Shown: positions 10,638 through 22,424, counted from the first letter of the stretch. The stretch is 64,000 nt of DNA from Trematomus loennbergii (GCA_012861695.1 JAAOOA010000476.1:1-64000), one strand, 5' to 3'. Notes: generated from the letters alone by a model not told the origin. Translations and numbers: made by a program.

Positions 10638-11460
10638 GTACAGTCACACACAAATAATGTAGGCTTAATAACCCCATCTATCTATATATCTATCTATTTA
10701 TCTATCTATCCATCTATCCATCTATAACTTAGTCTTCATTTACAATATAGACAATATGCATCATTTGTAAAACAACTTGCATCTATTGCAGTTATGATGT
10801 CATAATAACATACAATTGTATAAAACACAATTTGCTTACATCTTTGTTCTCTTTTGAGAATCAAACAAAACAGATTTAAAAAAATAAAAATGCAAACAAA
10901 CAAGTGAAATGAACTAAATTGCTGAATTGCTTTTAATTCACTGGCAGGAGCGACAAGAGTGAGCAAAAAGTGAACAACGAGGGAGAGATTGAACAAAGAG
11001 AAAGAGTAGAGGACAGAGAGACTAAAGAAGATGGAAGAGAGGGTGCAGGTTATGGAAAGGAGAGAGACATGGAAAATGAATGTTGACAATGTTTTGTGAT
11101 AATTTTAGCCTCTTCTGCATGTCCAGATCATTAATAGTAACAATCAACTGATTCAAAATAATTTATGCTGCAACCCACTGACATGGTTTGAAATCGATAT
11201 ATTATCCAATTTGTGACCCCCCACAGGACTTAAAAAGCACCTAACTAGATCATGAAATCCCGGAAATCTCGGGAGAGTATAACCCCGAACCCCTCTAGCA
11301 TGTTTGGACCTCGGTATTTAGGAAATCCTGGATACGGCCCTGGTTCTACTAGGCCAAAATAGAGTCAAAGAGTATATCAGAGTGAGAGTGTGTTAATTAA
11401 TATATTTGGCAGTTTGGAGTATGTCTCTAGACTTGTTTGTGTGTGTGTGTTCATGTATAG

Positions 11461-11682
11461 GCCTCTCACGATAATTAATTTTGTTGGATACATTTTCCCG
11501 GAAATTATTGCGATAAACGATAATATTGTCGGCACCGTTGTATGACCATTTTAGACCACTGACATAATGATAATATATAATATAACTGTAACTGCTAGTC
11601 ACATCCTCATGTAAATGGCAATTTATCGAGTTCATTTTTATTTATCGAACGATAAGTCAATTATTTGCTTATCGCGACAGGC
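11461..11682. mobile_element. Small MITE with CACGATAA / TTATCGCGACAGGC ends
   Basis: A 222-bp AT-rich segment has inverted ends (GCCTCTCACGATAATTAATT against GCCTGTCGCGATAAGCAAAT) and internal ATAAACGATAAT repeats. It sits inside the larger nested element, a third level of insertion. No clear target duplication was found. Confidence 0.5.
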
Positions 11683-12701
11683 ACACAATAAAACAGTGGA
11701 AACAAACATGTGTTTGACTTTCATTAGTGAATGAAACTGTGTGCCCTTTATAGTCTGTGTCCAATATTGTGTATTTGTATATATTGTATATATATCCTAT
11801 ATTTATGCTAAGGTCCCGCTACTGACACGATAGCAGTCATTTAGTGCGCATATGTGTAATTAAACCCATGATATCAAAATCTCACTCCAGCCAGGTACCC
11901 AAAGTTGGCAACCCTGAAATGCTGCCGTGATGAAACTCCATATCATGTTCCAAACCACATCAAGGATTCTCTCTGAAACAGTATGGAGCTCAAACTCTTT
12001 CTCTCTCTCAGGTTTACCACAAGGTGAGTTCCTTTTTATTTCCTGCTTCTTCACACATGCTCTCCAGTACAGGTTAGCTCTGAGTGTTAGCATGCTAATG
12101 TAAACACAGACCATATTACTTCCAGAACATGTCTCATTGTTTCTGACAGCAACGTTTCTGATTGGCCCGTTGGTGTAAAGCCCGCCCACATTTTAGTAAT
12201 GCCGTCATGACGCAGCAAATCTGGATCAGCTCCGTTGTTCCCCCGTTTTTAGAGATGTGGGTACGGAGGAAAAGAGAGAGGGTTTTGTTTCCTGACACTT
12301 TGTGAGTCTCCTGACACCGGGGACACATAGGGACACACCAGGGACACATAATGATGTAGAAAAGACATCAGGAAGTGACTTTTGCATGATAGGAGACCTT
12401 TAATGTCAGAGATGATGTAGAAACAATCCATTGATAATCTGGAACTTTAACTTTGATCAGATGTTTAACAACTCCTTCATCTCCCTCACAGCTCATCAGT
12501 ACTGACAGCATCTCCACTGACTCATGGAGCACAGAGTGAGTCTGTGGAAGCTCAAACACTCTCCCTCACACATTCACCTTCTCTTTGTTACTCTGATCAA
12601 TATTCAGTCTTTAGCAAAAATGGAAAAATAATTTTAATGTATTTTTTTCAAATTCAGAAAATGATAAATACAAACGGATGAAGTTCAGTCAGTGAACTGA
12701 C

Positions 12702-12875
12702 CTGAGAGCCTCCAGTCTGCAGTTTGGACTCTTCAGTCCAGAACCCAGCAGCTCCACTCCTGAATCCTGCAGAGGGTTGAGACTCAGGTCCAGATCTCTC
12801 AGATGGGAGGGGTCAGACTTCAGAGCTGAGGCCACGACTTCACAGTGAGTCTCTGAGAGTCCACAGCCGATAAGT
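12702..12875 (-). CDS. NLR gene: LRR exon 1
   Basis: The 174-nt exon follows the NACHT exon in phase: AA plus A gives Lys, then [19 protein letters not shown]. It encodes two LRRs with the consensus [19 protein letters not shown] and NCRLEAL. A TTATAG acceptor and a GTCAGT donor bound it. This is the first repeat module of the sensor horseshoe. Confidence 0.85.
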
Positions 12876-13656
12876 CTATAATAACACATAAATTACAACA
12901 TGTGTTAAAAAAGAGGAAACATAATGACCTCAAGCATTTGATGAAAAACATATTTGACATATGTTCTGATTGAGATTTGCTGTTAGTCCATTTTATATAA
13001 TAATATATGATAATAGAGTGTAATGTGTTGTCAGTGTGATCTGATCACAGGTCTGTGCTCCTGCTGTCACTGACTGTTACCATAGAAACAGAAATTAAAT
13101 AAATCACTTGACAATATTAGATATTTAAATGTTAATTAATATTTAGATGTGAATGATGGATGTTTTGGTTTCTCTGAGCATCTGGAAATGTATTGTGCAC
13201 ACAAACACAGTTAACAAACCAATAAAGTTTCAATATTTTAAACTGAATACCATCAGATGTTCTCAGTATATGAGTATTAAGACATAACTCTGGTATTGGT
13301 GGGATATTATATAGATCTTATTTTAAACTCTAACACATTGTGATAAAAACGTGGTGTGTGTTTAATGATAAAGAAACTACTAGAAAGTAATAAAACTGAT
13401 GACTGTAAGTCCTGCTGTGTGGTGTGATCACATGCTGAGAAACCTCTAAAGTCCTTCATGTGTTTGACATGTCGCCTCCATCACTCAATATGAAGAGAGA
13501 AACGCTTCAGTTTAACTATTATTATAAATAAATAGAAGAACAGTGTTGGTTTATTTTGCTCTCAGTATTGAAACAGCAGAAATGTTATAGTGTTTATTTA
13601 AATAATTAAACTTCTGATCCACATTAGTTTATAAAGTGAATCACATCTGGACTTAC
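12876..13656. other. NLR intron, no other feature
   Basis: A 781-bp AT-rich intron lies between the NACHT exon and LRR exon 1. No repeat or RNA gene was recognised. Confidence 0.7.
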
Positions 13657-15630
13657 TTGGCCTTCCTGCAGTTCCTCACAGCTGGAATCAGTCTCAGTTT
13701 CCCCTCCTCTGATGTGTTGTACTTCCTCAGGTTCAACTCATCCAGAACCTCCTCTGACATCTGCAGCATGTAGGCCAGAGCAGAGCAGTGGATCACAGAG
13801 AGTTTCTTCTCTGATCTGTTCTCTGACTTCAGGAACTCTGTGATCTCCTGATGTACTGAGAGGTCCTTCATCTCTGTCAGACAGTGGAAGATGTTGATGG
13901 TCCTGTCAGGAGAGATATCATAACTGTTCATCTTCTTCAGGTTCTTGATGGCTCTGGATGATTTCTGGACTGTTGTCTGTGCGACCCAGCTGGCCTCTGA
14001 TGGCTCTCTGGATGGTTTCTGGTCTGTTTCTGTGCGACCTAGCAGGCCTCTGAAGAGTCTCTGGATGAATGTTGGTCTGTTGTCTGTGCGACCCAGCTGA
14101 CCTCTGATGGCTCTCTGGATGGTTTCTGGTCTGTTGTCTGTGCGACCCAGCAGGCCTCCTAACAGACTCTGGTTGGACTCCAGAGAGAGGCCGTGGAGAA
14201 AGCGGACAAACAGGTCCAGGTGGCCATTTCTACTTCTGAGGGATTTCTCCATGGCTCCCTTTAGGACGAAATCCAGGGATGGGTACTCCTGATCACTGCT
14301 GTTACTGTTCTCATAGGGCCAGTCTCCCTGCAGGAAGTCCTTCAGTACCTCTGTGTCTCTGTTGGTGTAACAGTGGAACATGTAGACTGCAGCCAGAAAC
14401 TCCTGAATGCTCAGATGAACAAAGCAGTAGACTGTTTCTGGAAGATCACTCTCTCTCTTTTGAAGATCTCTGTACAAACTCCTGAGTGCACCAAGGCCTC
14501 GGTGATATCAAGACCACAGCGCTGCAGGTCTTCTTGGTAGAACATGATGTGTCCTTTCTCCAGATGTTCAAACGCCAGCCTCCCCAGCTTCAGAAGAACC
14601 TCCCTGTCAGCCTCCGTCAGCTGCTGTGGACTCGTCTCATGTCCCTCTTCATACTTCTGCTTCTTCCTCTTGGTCTGGACCAGCAGGAAGTGTGAGTACA
14701 TGTCAGTGAGGGTCTTGGGCAGCTCTCCTCTCTGGTCTGTAGTCAACATGTGGTCCAGAACTGCAGCAGTGATCCAGCAGAAGACTGGGATCTGACACAT
14801 GATGTGGAGGCTCCTGGAGCTCTTGATGTGAGAGATGATTCTGCTGGACAGGTCTTCATCACTCGATCTCCTCCTGAAGTACTCCTCCTTCTGGGCGTCA
14901 GTGAAGCCTCGTACTTCTGTTACCCTGTCCACACACTCAGGAGGGATCTGATTGGCCGCTGTAGGTCTGGAAGTTATCCAGACGAGAGCAGAGGGAAGCA
15001 GCTTCCCCCTGATGAGGCTTGTCAGCAGCATGTCGACTGAGGACTTCTGTGAGACATCAGACACAACCTCATTGTTTCTGAAGTCCAGAGAAAGTCTGCT
15101 TTCATCCAGGCCGTCAAAGATGAGCAGCACTTTACAGACAGCCAGCTGCTCTGCTGTGACCTTCTGTAAGGTTGGATGGAAAACATGGAGCAGCCTGAGA
15201 AGACTGTACTGCTCACCTTTGATCAGGTTCAGCTCCCTGAAGGAGAGCGGGATCACCAGACTGACATCTTGGTTTTCCAAACCCTCGGCCCAGTCCAGAG
15301 TGAACTTCTGCACTGAGAAGGTTTTTCCAACTCCAGCGACTCCGTTGGTCAGGACCGCTCTGATGAGAGTCTGTTGGTCAGGTAAGGCTTTAAAGATGTC
15401 CTGGCACTTGATTGGAGTGTCATGGAGGGTCTCTTTCTTGGAAGCTGTCTCCAGCTGCCTCACCTCATGTTGGGTATTAACCTCTTCACTCTGTCCTTGT
15501 GTGATGTAGAGCTCAGTGAAGATCCTGTTGAGGAGGGTTTCACTTTGATCAGTTCCTTCAGTCACACGTTCACATCTCCTCCTCAGACTGAGCCTATGTT
15601 CATCTAAAACCTCCTGCAGACCACGTTCTG
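13657..15630 (-). CDS. NLR gene: FISNA-NACHT exon (frameshifted), fish NLRC3/NLRP12-like
   Basis: This is the core exon of a fish NLR (NOD-like receptor), a cytosolic ATP-binding innate-immune protein. From its start (protein residue about 157) it has the fish-specific FISNA segment ([17 protein letters not shown], then [20 protein letters not shown]). The NACHT ATPase follows, with Walker A GVAGVGKT (about 252-259) and Walker [10 protein letters not shown] (about 324-332). Next come the winged-helix and helical regions ([19 protein letters not shown]), and the exon ends NCRKAK before the LRR exons. An apparent 2-bp expansion in a (CT)5 run at 14449-14458 breaks the frame after TEIFKRE. Minus two bases, the nine exons sum to 3009 nt, an exact codon multiple. 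A 54-bp tandem repeat lies at 13950-14165. The locus is therefore a pseudogene, a null allele or an assembly error. It cannot be tied to one named orthologue because the family is huge in fish. Confidence 0.9.
13950..14165 (-). repeat. 54-bp tandem repeat inside the NACHT exon (four units)
   Basis: The marker GCGACC recurs at 13981, 14034, 14088 and 14142, giving steps of 53, 54 and 54 bp. The first two units read on the minus strand give [18 protein letters not shown] and [18 protein letters not shown]. The third lost one base and the fourth two, so they are read in another frame before the original frame returns at AIKNLKK. As I recall the family, one unit is usual here. Confidence 0.85.
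14449..14458 (-). repeat. (CT)5 run carrying the presumed frameshift
   Basis: On the coding strand this is AAAAGAGAGAGAGT. Removing one AG unit joins TEIFKRES to [13 protein letters not shown], the expected family sequence, whereas the present sequence runs into a stop within about 15 codons. Confidence 0.75.
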
Positions 15631-15820
15631 CTGAAAGAGAAGGGAACAGGAGAGAATGAGAAAATGCTTTTGAGAATATAACAATAAAACTAATAAAAAC
15701 AGACTAAGTTTAAATGTTTTATAAACACTTTAATGTCTATGTTCTTCAACAGAATACCTAATAGAAAAAACAAATGAACCAGGAAGAGGAATAAGACGCT
15801 GCATGAGTTCGGCCTCTTAC

Positions 15821-16056
15821 CTCGTACAGAGCTGGTCTGACTGGCTGTCTGCAGGCCAGCTCTGGTTCTGGATCTTTCTCCACACTGGGGACAGGAGGGG
15901 TCTCCTGATGGAGGGTGCTGCTCCCAGTATGAGGTGATGCACTGTCTGCAGAACCAGTGTCCACAGCTGGTAGAGACTGGATCCTTCAGGACGTCCTGAC
16001 ACAGAGCACAGCTGGACAGCTGCTCCTCCACAGGAACACCACTCTTCCTCTTCCCT
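15821..16056 (-). CDS. NLR gene: RING-finger exon
   Basis: The 236-nt exon is joined in phase on both sides (AA+A = Lys; G+CA = Ala). It encodes a C3HC4 RING: with the start codon at 20749, zinc ligands are C93, C96, C108, H110, C113, C116, C132 and C135, with the segment CGHWFCRQC between. RING domains commonly recruit E2 enzymes and act as ubiquitin ligases. Here the RING precedes FISNA-NACHT, a domain order I know from some expanded fish NLR groups. The exon ends SRTRAGLQTASQTSSVR, a linker typical of those genes. All eight ligands are present, so the zinc fold looks intact. Confidence 0.88.
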
Positions 16057-16299
16057 CTGTGGAGAGGAACACATCCTTTATAGCACTTTACTTCAGAGGG
16101 GCTGATTCTCACCAAAGGTACAACAAGGGGGCACATTCTAGTTTGATATTTAAAAAAAGGTCTATATAATATATACCCTTGTGATCAGGTAGATAGCTTA
16201 CAATTCACATGATCATAAAACCAGAGAGCATCCTGTCTGGATATCCCCCAGAGGAGCACATGTTCCCTGTATCTACACACACAGCTGTATTAACCTGGT

Positions 16300-19228
16300 C
16301 AACCCGGTATCACGGCAAGACGTGAACATGTGACGATCTACCATGCTGGGAGACGTGAATATGTCACGGTTTCGTCCCTTCAAACGTGACAGTTACACGG
16401 TATTGTTAACATGGCCCAACCAGTGGAGAAATACCCGGAAGTGCCTAGCAAATGGTCTACCGCGCCTATTGGTCGGTTTTTATTGTCAAAATTAGATGTT
16501 TTTAATTTATTTTGTAATCGTCACACTCAATTTCGCCAATGTTCTTGTTGCCCTAGCTGGTCGACACCTCTTTTAGCAGAAACAAAGGCTACATTAATGT
16601 ATTAAATCGATGTTAATCCATGTGTGTGGAGGTGAGGATGTGGAATTAACGGACGTGACGTTGTGCGTTGCCAGGCAACGCAATTTACAAACTCTTCAAC
16701 TACAACCCGAATTATATTTTAAAACATTTTCACGAAGGCCTCACGAAATACTTAATGAAATGTAAATGTGAAGGAATGTGTGTAATGTGGTGAATGACAT
16801 TATTCACCCACGGATCTATGGTTGGGGGTATTGTTCCGCACGGACATTTTAGTTAACCGGACTCCTGTTCATGTGAAATCCGAAAACATTTAAAAAAAAA
16901 AATAATACTTTATTCCTTTGGAGGTCATCACATAACGGCATTGTAATACACGGTTCGGCTGCATTAAATATGACATATCTGCCGTAGTTCTGTATTTATA
17001 GAGCCCTGATGAGAAGACTTCTGGACAAACAGGAAGCACTGCCGCCAAAACTGAAAACGTGACGTGGATCATAAATATATCAGCAACTAAACAACATCTT
17101 ACATTTCTTTTCACGCAATACGTCTCCTTGCAGTATCAATACTAATTCGGTTGACTTTTATATTTGATCCAATTGGTAGATAGGTTATATTTACACCATA
17201 ACGGTGCACAGCTGATAGAAAGGGACACCTACTGGTTAAAGCACGTTATTGCATTTTATTATTTATTATTTTTCACAAAAATGAAACCATCAATAGCAAA
17301 AACAGAATTAACTGTCATTAGTAAACCACTCAAATAAAAAAATCATAAGTGGTTTTGTTTTACATATATTTTAAGGATAATAATAGCAATGTAACACTGT
17401 CTATGACACTTACTGATAACACTGATTTGAAAAACATACAGAAAAAACTAATTCACTGCCCTTAATAAAGTATTTAAATATACATTTCAGGTGTGCTGTT
17501 TTGTTTAGATCATTAACATCTGGAGCTTTTAATGTCCTTTTTGATTATTGTTACACCAGGTCTTGTCAAAACCTTTATTCCATATTCAATATCCATTACT
17601 AAACAAAACAGCAATTCTACTCCACTACAATTCAGAGGTTAACCTGGTATTTTTACTCCACTACATTTATTTTAGTTACTTTGCAGATTCTGATTAATGA
17701 TGTGAAATATAAACAACCCTTAAATCAGGCTTTAGTTACACCTGAGTAAAATTCAGGGAAAGGTGATTGTCAAGTGCCAACAATAAGGAGAGATATTTGA
17801 TAGTTGCTGCTTGAGAAGACTAAACATTTATCTGCAGATCCCTATAAAGTATATTCATTACTCGTTATTCTCTACTAATAGTTAATTAAAGACTGTATAT
17901 AATGGCTATTTTGCATATCCCTTTCAAGATTTCAAGATTTTCTAAGGTTCATTGACATATACACAACTAATTCAATAACGTGCTTTAACCACTAGGTGTT
18001 GCACACAAGGTACACACAGCCATAATAACTTTGTATTGAGTGTAGGACACTTGTGTATGTATAACATCTGAAGATGTGTAGTTTTATTCATGTTTTCACA
18101 TAATTGTACAGGATATTGCTATATTATTTCACATGTTTTACTTCTAATATCTGATTTGTAAAACATCACAGACAGAAAGGTATATCCGTCATTTAACAGT
18201 AAGCTATTGCAATTCTGAATCCATAGATGTGTCTCCCATCACCCAAATCCCCTGACTATTCTCTCAACTCAGTATTTACATTCTTATATTCAAAGAAAAT
18301 CAGTCTTTAAAAACGACAAGTCCTTTTATATCAGCTGTCCACCGTTATGGTGTAAATATAACCTATCTACCAATTGGATCAAATATAAAAGTCAACCGAA
18401 TTAGTATTGATACTGCAAGGAGACGTATTGTGTGAAAAGAAATGTAAGATGTTTAATTGCTGATATATTTATGATCCACGTCACGTTTTCAGTTTTGGCG
18501 GCAGTGCTTCCTGTTTGTCCAGAAGTCTTCTCATCAGGGCTCTATAAATACAGAACTACGGCAGATATGTCATATTTAATGCAGCCAAACCGTGTATTAC
18601 AATGCCGTTATGTGATGACCTCCAAAGAGAAAAGCAAGCAAACTCGGAATAAAGTATTTTATTTTTTAAATGTTTTCGGATTTCACATGAACAGGAGTCC
18701 GGTTAACTAAAATGTCCGTGCGCAACAATACCCCCAACCCATAGATCCGTGGGTGAATAATGTCATTCACCACATTACACACATTCCTTCACATTTAATT
18801 TACATTAAAGTATTTCGTGAGGCCTTCTAAAATGTTTTTTTAGAACCTGGCAACGCAATCGCACAACGTCACGTCCGTTAATTCCACATCCACACCTCCA
18901 CACACATGGATTAACATCGATTTAATACATTAATGCAGCCTTTGTTTCTGCTAAAAGAGGTGTCGACCAGCTAGGGCAACAAGAAAATCGGCGAAATCGA
19001 GTGTGACGATTAAAAAATAAATTAAAAAACATCTAATTTTGACAATAAAAACCGACCAATAGGCGCGGTAGACCATTTGCTTGGCACTTCCGGGTATTTC
19101 TCCACTGGTTGGGCCATGTTAACAATACCGTGTAACTGTCACGTTTGAAGGGACGAAACCGTGACATATTCACGTCTCCCAGCATGGTAGATCGTCACAT
19201 GTTCACGTCTTGCCGTGATACCGGGTTG
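16300..19228. mobile_element. Foldback DNA element with ~0.9 kb inverted arms
   Basis: The left arm (16300 to about 17226) is the reverse complement of the right arm (about 18318 to 19228), with small indels. The ends are CAACCCGGTATCACGGC and its inverse. The 8-bp sequence AACCTGGT flanks both sides (16292-16299 and 19229-19236), an exact target duplication. An internal inverted pair (17230-17252 with 17977-17999) lies in the 1.1 kb spacer. An 8-bp duplication and CA...TG ends fit hAT-like elements, but no transposase is encoded. It lies in the intron between the RING exon and the second N-terminal exon of the NLR gene. Confidence 0.85.
17613..17760. repeat. Dispersed CTCCACTACA repeat, second copy
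   Basis: This partner of 6020-6175 is located in the spacer of the foldback element. The rest of the spacer is AT-rich without a coding frame. Confidence 0.55.
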
Positions 19229-19236
19229 AACCTGGT

Positions 19237-20147
19237 ACACTATAAACCCAACTTGCATAGAATCTGCTGTGAATTCATATAAATAAACATATGGAAAGGA
19301 TGCCTAAGTAACAATAGACTGATACTGATTTGTAAAAAAGCCTGAGTTAATGCTTTGTCAGGTCTGTCTCCAACACAACGAGCATAACATTTTTTAAATG
19401 TTTTTTTCTGAAGAGATGGGTTTGATTAAAGCTAGGCTAACATTAGCTGCTCCATCAACACTCAGAGTAACTTCATGAAGTCATAAGTACAGCAGTCACT
19501 ATATTGTTAGCACCACAGACAGTCTCTGGTTTATACAGGAACATGAATAACCCTGATTTAATATGAGCTGCTGTCGAGCTCTGTTCTCCTCTCTGATTCC
19601 CCTCAGACCGTCAGAGACCCCAGGAGCACAATCTCAACACTGACACGTTTTTGTAACAGAGCGTCACAAACTTTACACTCAAGATGAAATGTGTCACGCT
19701 GCACGAATACGCAGGTGACATGAATTTAACATCTTCACTTCCTTCGTGTTGCCAGGCACGGATCTGGGTCTTTGCATTGACTCTACATGTGATTTCACAA
19801 AACTCTGTTTTATCTGCTAATGCTAAACACAACCAGCTCACCAGGTTATCACTATTATTAATAAACATCTTAAAAAGACATATCATAGATATGCCCAAGT
19901 AGTTAAATAATGTTTTGGACAATATATAAAGTTTTTAAATCAGTATTTATCATTATTGTTGCTATTTTATACACAGATACAATGATAATATAATTGCATA
20001 TTGAAATATCCTTAGATAATGTCAGCTTACTCTGCTGCGTTTTCCCTTTACAAACTGCTCACATGATTTCATTAAAGAACAGTTTAATATATTAGATTAC
20101 ATCAAAACTGGATCCTCTTCAGGTCAGTTTACAGGAGAAACTCTTAC
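19237..20147. other. NLR intron, no gene recognised
   Basis: Intron sequence between the foldback element and the second N-terminal exon. No domain-bearing frame or clear repeat was seen. Confidence 0.6.
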
Positions 20148-20252
20148 TTTGTGTCTGAGGGTCCAGGTTCATTACTGAAGTCTGGAGGAAGCCACTCTTT
20201 AGACCAGTCACTCATCAGAGACCACATGGAGACCGTAGACTCTGCTCTCTGG
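20148..20252 (-). CDS. NLR gene: N-terminal exon 2
   Basis: The 105-nt exon encodes QRAESTVSMWSLMSDWSKEW then LPPDFSNEPGPSDTK. It has a TTCCACAG acceptor and a GTAAGAG donor and is symmetric in phase. The last 14 residues are identical to the end of the exon at 20625-20749. Short repeated motifs of this kind (S-x-x-S-x-x-S-M ... DF-x-x-EPGPSDTK) precede the RING or FISNA part in many fish NLRs. Their role is not established. Confidence 0.75.
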
Positions 20253-20624
20253 CTGTGGAAACAACACATGTTTTAAACATCATTAGTTCATTTAAAGAGC
20301 AGCTTTTGATCTATGACTGTTCACCTTATTAAAGATGTTCAGAGTTGTTGAGTCGTGATTGTGGGTTTCTGTTGTTCAAATTCATTCGAGTGTGAAACGT
20401 TTTACATATTTGCATTTGATTTGCTTAATTTAACACAAAGTCCAACATGTAGAGTGTGAGGATGATTTCACTAGTAGATTATTTACTATCTCTGATGATG
20501 ACAAGAAGCAAGAGATCAATTCAACTTTGTGAATGTACTCTCCTGGGTTTCATTAAACAGTTTAGATGATCAGATACCAACAAACTGGATCCTCTTCAGG
20601 TCAGTTTACAGTAGAAACTCTTAC

Positions 20625-20749
20625 TTTGTGTCTGAGGGTCCAGGTTCATTACTGAAGTCTGGAGGACGACCCATAGACCGCTCACTCTTCAGAGACAGAC
20701 CGCTGGAGACTGGAGATGTGTCCTCTTCCTCATCTTTTAGATCACTCAT
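20625..20749 (-). CDS. NLR gene: N-terminal exon 1 with start codon
   Basis: The start is the ATG at 20747-20749, giving MSDLKDEEEDTSPVSSG, then LSLKSERSMGRPPDF, ending SDTK at a GTAAGAG donor. An acidic MSD start followed by the SMKSxxSM-like motif is the usual beginning of this family, which supports the start. Only seven bases (GGAGAAG) separate the ATG from a 270-bp GT tract on the coding strand. Confidence 0.75.
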
Positions 20750-20754
20750 CTTCT

Positions 20755-21024
<270 letters not shown>

Positions 21025-22257
21025 AAATAAACTTGGTTAAAATACATGAAATCAGTCAGACTTCAGACAGGCCGCTCTCCATTTTGACTGCGCTGGGCTG
21101 TCACATGTTATGTAACTCTGATGAATCAGAAAACAGGAAATAATAAAAGTTTACAACACTTGCAGAAGTCTCATTGGACTCTAGGACGCAGATTGTTAAC
21201 CAATAAATTATTTTCTGACATCCAGTTTGACAGAGTAAATAATACATGTGTTAACACCATAGACTGTATGGTTAACACTCACCCTGTTGTTCTCCTCCTA
21301 GCGAGCTGTAAAATGGCGTCTGGCAGTCTGCCTTCATACTTTCACTTTCAACTTCCCTCCCTGTCTGCAGCTCCTCCCTCTGATTCATAACCAGCCTTAT
21401 CAGCTGAACCAGTTCACATACAGGGACTTTGTTCAGTGAGATAGAAAAAGACATGCAGCTAAAAAAGCTCAACAAAGTTATCAAAAGGACACAACATCCA
21501 CACATCAGCGTCCATAGGATATAATTAATCTGCTTTATATAACAAACAATGAACAGCGACTTAAATAAAACACAAGGCTAAATTTAACTAATTTACAAGA
21601 TGTGCCAGAATCAGGGCTGAAATAGAGATGTCACCTCTAGCAAGTGTTTTAAATAGGAGGAAAAGTGTTTTAAATAGGGCAGAGAAAAAGGAGAGAATCA
21701 GGCTGCAGCACCTCACTGAAAAGTGTTTAAATAGGAGGAAAGTGTTCAGGGATGCTCAAATTCGTGTTCATGCAGCTGCTAAATAATGGTAATACTGATT
21801 AAAAATCATTTCTAGGCAGAAAGTATTTTAAAAGTGAGAACAACTATTTTAAATGGCTTAAAAAGCACCAAGTGATTTAAGTGCAGTTCCAAGTTTCCCC
21901 ACAGGAGGGCTCCAGGGAGCGCATCACCCGACATGAGCACAGTGCATTAACAGTAGAAAATACGATAAGTAAAGGCAAATCAATTGATTTAAAGTGCAGG
22001 GAGGCTCCGCACCAGACACAGGTACATTCCTACATCCCACAAATAGTGACACTGATGGTTTAAAGTCGTTTCTGCGGGGAAAAGAGTGCTAAAAGTCTGA
22101 TAACAGTCTGATAACAGTGTGGTAAAAGTCTGATTGTTTCAGAGACCCATGATACAATAAACCATTTAAATCTAAAAGTATTGATTACAATTCATTTTTA
22201 TGGGGAAAAGTGCAGATGAGGTATTTTTGGTATTTTGGGCAAAACACTTCACCAGCC

Positions 22258-22260
<3 letters not shown>
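21025..22260. other. Region upstream of the NLR gene
   Basis: No coding gene is visible. On the minus strand ACAACAGG followed by GTGAGTG (donor at 21282-21281) could end a non-coding first exon of the NLR gene; this is inference. Around 21640-21750 the phrase AAGTGTTTTAAATAGG recurs three times. The 21.8-22.2 kb part is AT-rich. Confidence 0.3.

Positions 22261-22323
<63 letters not shown>
22261..22323. repeat. (TA)n microsatellite
   Basis: Thirty-one uninterrupted TA dinucleotides, able to extrude as a cruciform. Confidence 0.95.
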
Positions 22324-22325
<2 letters not shown>

Positions 22326-22424
22326 CGTTAAAACGTGTGTATTTTGTAAATTGTATAACTTTTTTTTACTTTAAATGTTGTTTTTTTGCATGTAACATAT
22401 GTAACATTAAGCTGTCAGTGGCTC

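Larger units (their letters stand above)
9921..11916. mobile_element. hAT-like element nested in the TTAA MITE
   Basis: The ends are inverted repeats CAGGGTTGCCAACTCTC and the complement of CAGGGTTGCCAACTTTG. The 7-bp sequence AAATGCT flanks both sides, and the interrupted host MITE confirms the insertion borders. Inside are a short possible transposase exon (10531-10637), a charged open frame (10949-11086) and a further small element (11461-11682). No complete transposase was recognised. Confidence 0.7.
9670..12404. mobile_element. TTAA-flanked MITE, family A copy 1, with nested hAT-like element
   Basis: The outer element starts TTAAAGGTCTCCTATCATGC and ends with its inverse GCATGATAGGAGACCTTTAA. 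Its two halves align with the copy at 37800-38495 but are separated by the 2.0 kb insertion at 9921-11916. It fills most of the intron between LRR exons 1 and 2. Confidence 0.75.

Noticed and set aside
14952..15509. Plus-strand frame of 185 codons opposite the NACHT exon
   Set aside because: Antisense shadow of the FISNA-NACHT coding sequence, which has domain and splice support on the minus strand.
16890..18710. Matching frames (MKRNVRC...) in both arms of the foldback element
   Set aside because: Their similarity follows from the inverted arms. There is no known domain, and the frames end differently in the two arms; more likely non-coding.
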